A stretch of 64,000 bases of DNA from NCBI RefSeq assembly GCF_004341515.1, contig NZ_SLZF01000003.1, forward strand, positions 310,001-374,000, read 5' to 3'. This stretch comes from Allobosea sp. BK604 (lineage in GTDB: Bacteria > Pseudomonadota > Alphaproteobacteria > Rhizobiales > Beijerinckiaceae). Both the position numbers and the translations under genes were made by a program. This document shows positions 62,186 through 64,000 of the stretch, piece after piece. Each line of letters opens with the position of its first letter. Positions within the stretch are counted from its first letter, which is position 1. The notes under the pieces were generated by a model that saw only the letters and a program-made list of their open reading frames with translations, was not told the DNA's origin and made no database searches.

Positions 62186-63469
62186 ATGTCGTTCAATGTC
62201 GTCGACCTTTCCGGCGCCGAGCGTGCGCCGCGCGGGCCGCATGCGCCCCGCGTCCTCATCTACAGCCATGACACGTTCGGCCTCGGCCATATCCGCCGCT
62301 GCCGCGCCATCGCCAATTCTCTGGTGGCGAACTATCCTCATATATCAGTGATCATCGTCTCCGGCTCCTCGGTGATCTCGAGCTTCCAGTTCGGTGACGG
62401 CGTCGATTACGTCCGCATTCCCGGCATCGAGAAGCAGAGCGACGGTCGCTACCTGCCGCATCATCTCAATATCGATCTCAACGACACGATCCGCCTGCGT
62501 ACCGACCTGATCAAGCAGGTCGTGCTCTCCTTCGATCCGGACGTGGTGATCGTCGACAAGGAACCGATCGGCCTGCGTGGCGAGCTCGAACCCTCGCTCG
62601 AGATCCTGCGCCGACGCGGCGCCCGCATCGTGCTCGGTCTGCGCGACGTGCTCGACGAGCCGGTCAAGCTGCACGAGGAATGGCGCCAGAGCGGGGCGAT
62701 CGATGCGCTCGCGCTTTATGACGACATCTTCGTCTACGGGCTTGAAAGCGTCTATCAACCCCTCGCCGGCCTGCCGAACCAGCATCTCTTCGCCAACAAG
62801 GTGCAGTATACCGGCTATCTCAAGCGCGCCGTGCCGAGCCCGATGCCGCCGAACCGCTATCCGCGCCTGACCAAGGGCCCGTTCATCCTGGTCACGCCCG
62901 GCGGCGGCGGCGACGGCATCGGTCTGATCGACTGGGTGATCTCGGCCTATGAATCCGATCCGAGCATCGAATTGCCGGCCCTGATCGTCTTCGGGCCGTT
63001 CATGTCGCGTGAGAAGCGCCGCGAATTCGTCGAGCGCATCGCCCGCGTGCCGAAGCTCGAGAGCCTCGGTTTCGATCCACGCCTCGAATTGCTGATGAAC
63101 CGCGCCCACTGCGTCGTCGCCATGGGTGGCTACAACACGTTCTGCGAGGTGCTCTCCTTCGACAAGCCGGCCCTGATCGTGCCACGCGTCAGGCCGCGTC
63201 TCGAACAGACGATCCGCGCCGAGCGCGCCGATCATCTCAAGCTCGTCGACATGCTGCATGATCCGGTCGAGACCGGCTGCAGCACGGTGCGCGATCCTGC
63301 CCTGATGGCGGCTGCGCTCCACGCCCTGCCCAAGCGCCTGCCGCCTTCGCAGGCCTTCGTCCAGGGCCTGCTCGACGGCCTTCCGGCGATCAGCCGGGCG
63401 CTGGCCAGCGACCTCTCGATGCCCGTGCGCGGCCGGGCGCTGGCCCAGAACGCCACCGCGGTCAGCTGA
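62186..63469 (+). CDS. Glycosyltransferase, COG4671/MurG-like (second copy)
   Basis: The 427-residue protein opens PRVLIYSHDTFGLGHIRRCR, a loop shared with the transferase at 44594 (RVLISVTHLLGSGHLVRA). Other marks are VIVDKEPIGLRGELEP, ILVTPGGGGDGIGLIDW and CVVAMGGYNTFCEVLSFDKP in the donor lobe. The start at ATG 62186 follows GGAGGG. It probably uses an NDP-sugar at the cytoplasmic face. It is 40 residues longer than its relative. Confidence 0.88.
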   Translation: MSFNVVDLSGAERAPRGPHAPRVLIYSHDTFGLGHIRRCRAIANSLVANYPHISVIIVSGSSVISSFQFGDGVDYVRIPGIEKQSDGRYLPHHLNIDLNDTIRLRTDLIKQVVLSFDPDVVIVDKEPIGLRGELEPSLEILRRRGARIVLGLRDVLDEPVKLHEEWRQSGAIDALALYDDIFVYGLESVYQPLAGLPNQHLFANKVQYTGYLKRAVPSPMPPNRYPRLTKGPFILVTPGGGGDGIGLIDWVISAYESDPSIELPALIVFGPFMSREKRREFVERIARVPKLESLGFDPRLELLMNRAHCVVAMGGYNTFCEVLSFDKPALIVPRVRPRLEQTIRAERADHLKLVDMLHDPVETGCSTVRDPALMAAALHALPKRLPPSQAFVQGLLDGLPAISRALASDLSMPVRGRALAQNATAVS

Positions 63470-63580
63470 CTGCCCAATATATGCTCACGGGTTCGACCTG
63501 GGCGCTCGCGCCAGGCTCCCGCTTCGCTCTGCGGAGCGCGGTCGCGGCGCGCGTCGGCGCCGGATAGGACGGCCGAGGAA

Positions 63581-63730
63581 GGAGGCATTGCCGCCGTCAA
63601 AAAGACGGCATTGCCCGCCTATAAAAAGTGCTCAAAAGGAGGGCTGACAAGGAGGTAAAAACCTCACAATATATCAGCAATGGGAGAATGACGGCGCTGC
63701 TTCGCCTCACCCCTAGGGAGGTTTTTTTCG
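63581..63730 (+). promoter_or_regulatory. Structured leader before the amidohydrolase gene
   Basis: GGCATTGCC occurs twice (about 63584 and 63607) around a hairpin GCCGTC-AAAAA-GACGGC (63593..63609). Next, AAGGAGGT, a perfect anti-SD match, pairs with its neighbour in GAGGT-AAAA-ACCTC (63652..63665). A second SD, GGGAGG, then leads into the gene after seven T bases. The layout recalls translational control by a leader. Confidence 0.4.
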
Positions 63731-64000
63731 ATGGCTCAACTGCTCCTCAAGAATTTCGCGATGCTCGAGCCTGATCATGGCGAGTTGCGCCGCGGCGATG
63801 AGATTCTGGTTGAGGGAGAGACCATCCGCGAGGTCTCCGACAAGCCGATCAAGGCCGATGGCGCCGACGTGATCGATTGCGGCGGCCGCACCCTGATGCC
63901 GGGCCTGATCGACAGCCATGTCCATGTCATGCTCTCCGAGGTCTCCATCCGCGCGCTCGAAAACGTGCCCCTGACGCTCGCCACCGCCCGTGCCGCCCGC
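63731..64000 (+). CDS. Amidohydrolase family protein, partial (C-terminus beyond window)
   Basis: The first 90 codons encode LLLKNFAMLEPDHGELRRGD, then ILVEGETIREV and GGRTLMPGLIDSHVHVMLSE. The last block carries the first two metal-binding His (H-x-H). This is the start of an imidazolonepropionase/dihydroorotase-like metal-dependent hydrolase. The ribosome site GGGAGG is 8 bases before the ATG. The substrate cannot be deduced from this part. Confidence 0.93.
   Translation, partial: MAQLLLKNFAMLEPDHGELRRGDEILVEGETIREVSDKPIKADGADVIDCGGRTLMPGLIDSHVHVMLSEVSIRALENVPLTLATARAAR

Overview
The window looks like a chromosomal segment of a GC-rich alphaproteobacterium of the order Hyphomicrobiales (Rhizobiales), closest in style to Bosea or Methylobacterium-type genomes. 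The reasons are the aerobic cobaltochelatase genes cobS and cobT, a MucR/Ros regulator, the gene order carD - fdxA - S4 RNA-binding protein - Suv3-like helicase - DUF3108 protein - rpmB, and two intergenic repeat types of the kind scattered through rhizobial genomes. This is inference from family content; no 16S gene is present. I see no phage, integrase, insertion sequence, toxin-antitoxin pair or CRISPR array.

Layout. 0-5.5 kb (minus strand): the end of an ABC ATPase gene, a 24-residue membrane peptide, two tandem paralogous secreted proteins, a protein with an Ada-like zinc site, and a LolD/FtsX-type ABC transporter with an OB-fold partner. 5.6-7.5 kb: a large alkaline phosphatase behind a palindrome matching the rhizobial Zur (zinc repressor) box. 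7.6-15 kb: a glutathione S-transferase, cyanase, a set for a lipid-linked sugar (SMR-type flippase, sugar epimerase, class III aminotransferase on plus; DprE1-like oxidase and UbiA transferase on minus) and an Rnk-like protein. 15-20 kb: a response regulator, a hybrid histidine kinase and a periplasmic binding protein forming a Tor-like three-component sensor, then a candidate small RNA. 20-23.4 kb: a corrinoid/metal ABC importer behind a cobalamin riboswitch. 23.5-27 kb: an emrRAB-like drug efflux operon. 27-32 kb: MucR, small stress-type proteins, tRNA-Arg(CCT), an SNase-like protein, an M48 protease and a dienelactone hydrolase. 32-39.5 kb: housekeeping genes from carD to rpmB.

39.6-44.4 kb (minus): cobS, a GFA protein, a GNAT acetyltransferase, cobT and a phytase-like esterase. 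44.6-47.7 kb: a methyltransferase and two glycosyltransferases, all overlapping by 4 bases. 47.7-52.9 kb: the most unusual operon, an ABC-exporter-like protein with an eroded and expanded nucleotide-binding region, a cyclic-nucleotide-binding protein, and a membrane adenylate cyclase with a dihaem-like anchor and a [2Fe-2S] domain. 53-64 kb (plus): a polysaccharide lyase, a Yej-type peptide ABC importer with fused ATPases, a second glycan cluster, and the start of an amidohydrolase gene.

How the parts may work together. Two metal-related circuits are visible: a zinc circuit (Zur-like box, zinc-dependent phosphatase, putative zinc-linked ABC system) and a cobalamin circuit (riboswitch-controlled uptake in one place, aerobic cobalt insertion by CobS/CobT in another). 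The cyclase operon appears to make and bind cAMP at the membrane under redox or quinone control. Two glycan modules, each with a COG4671-like glycosyltransferase, flank this operon and the importer.
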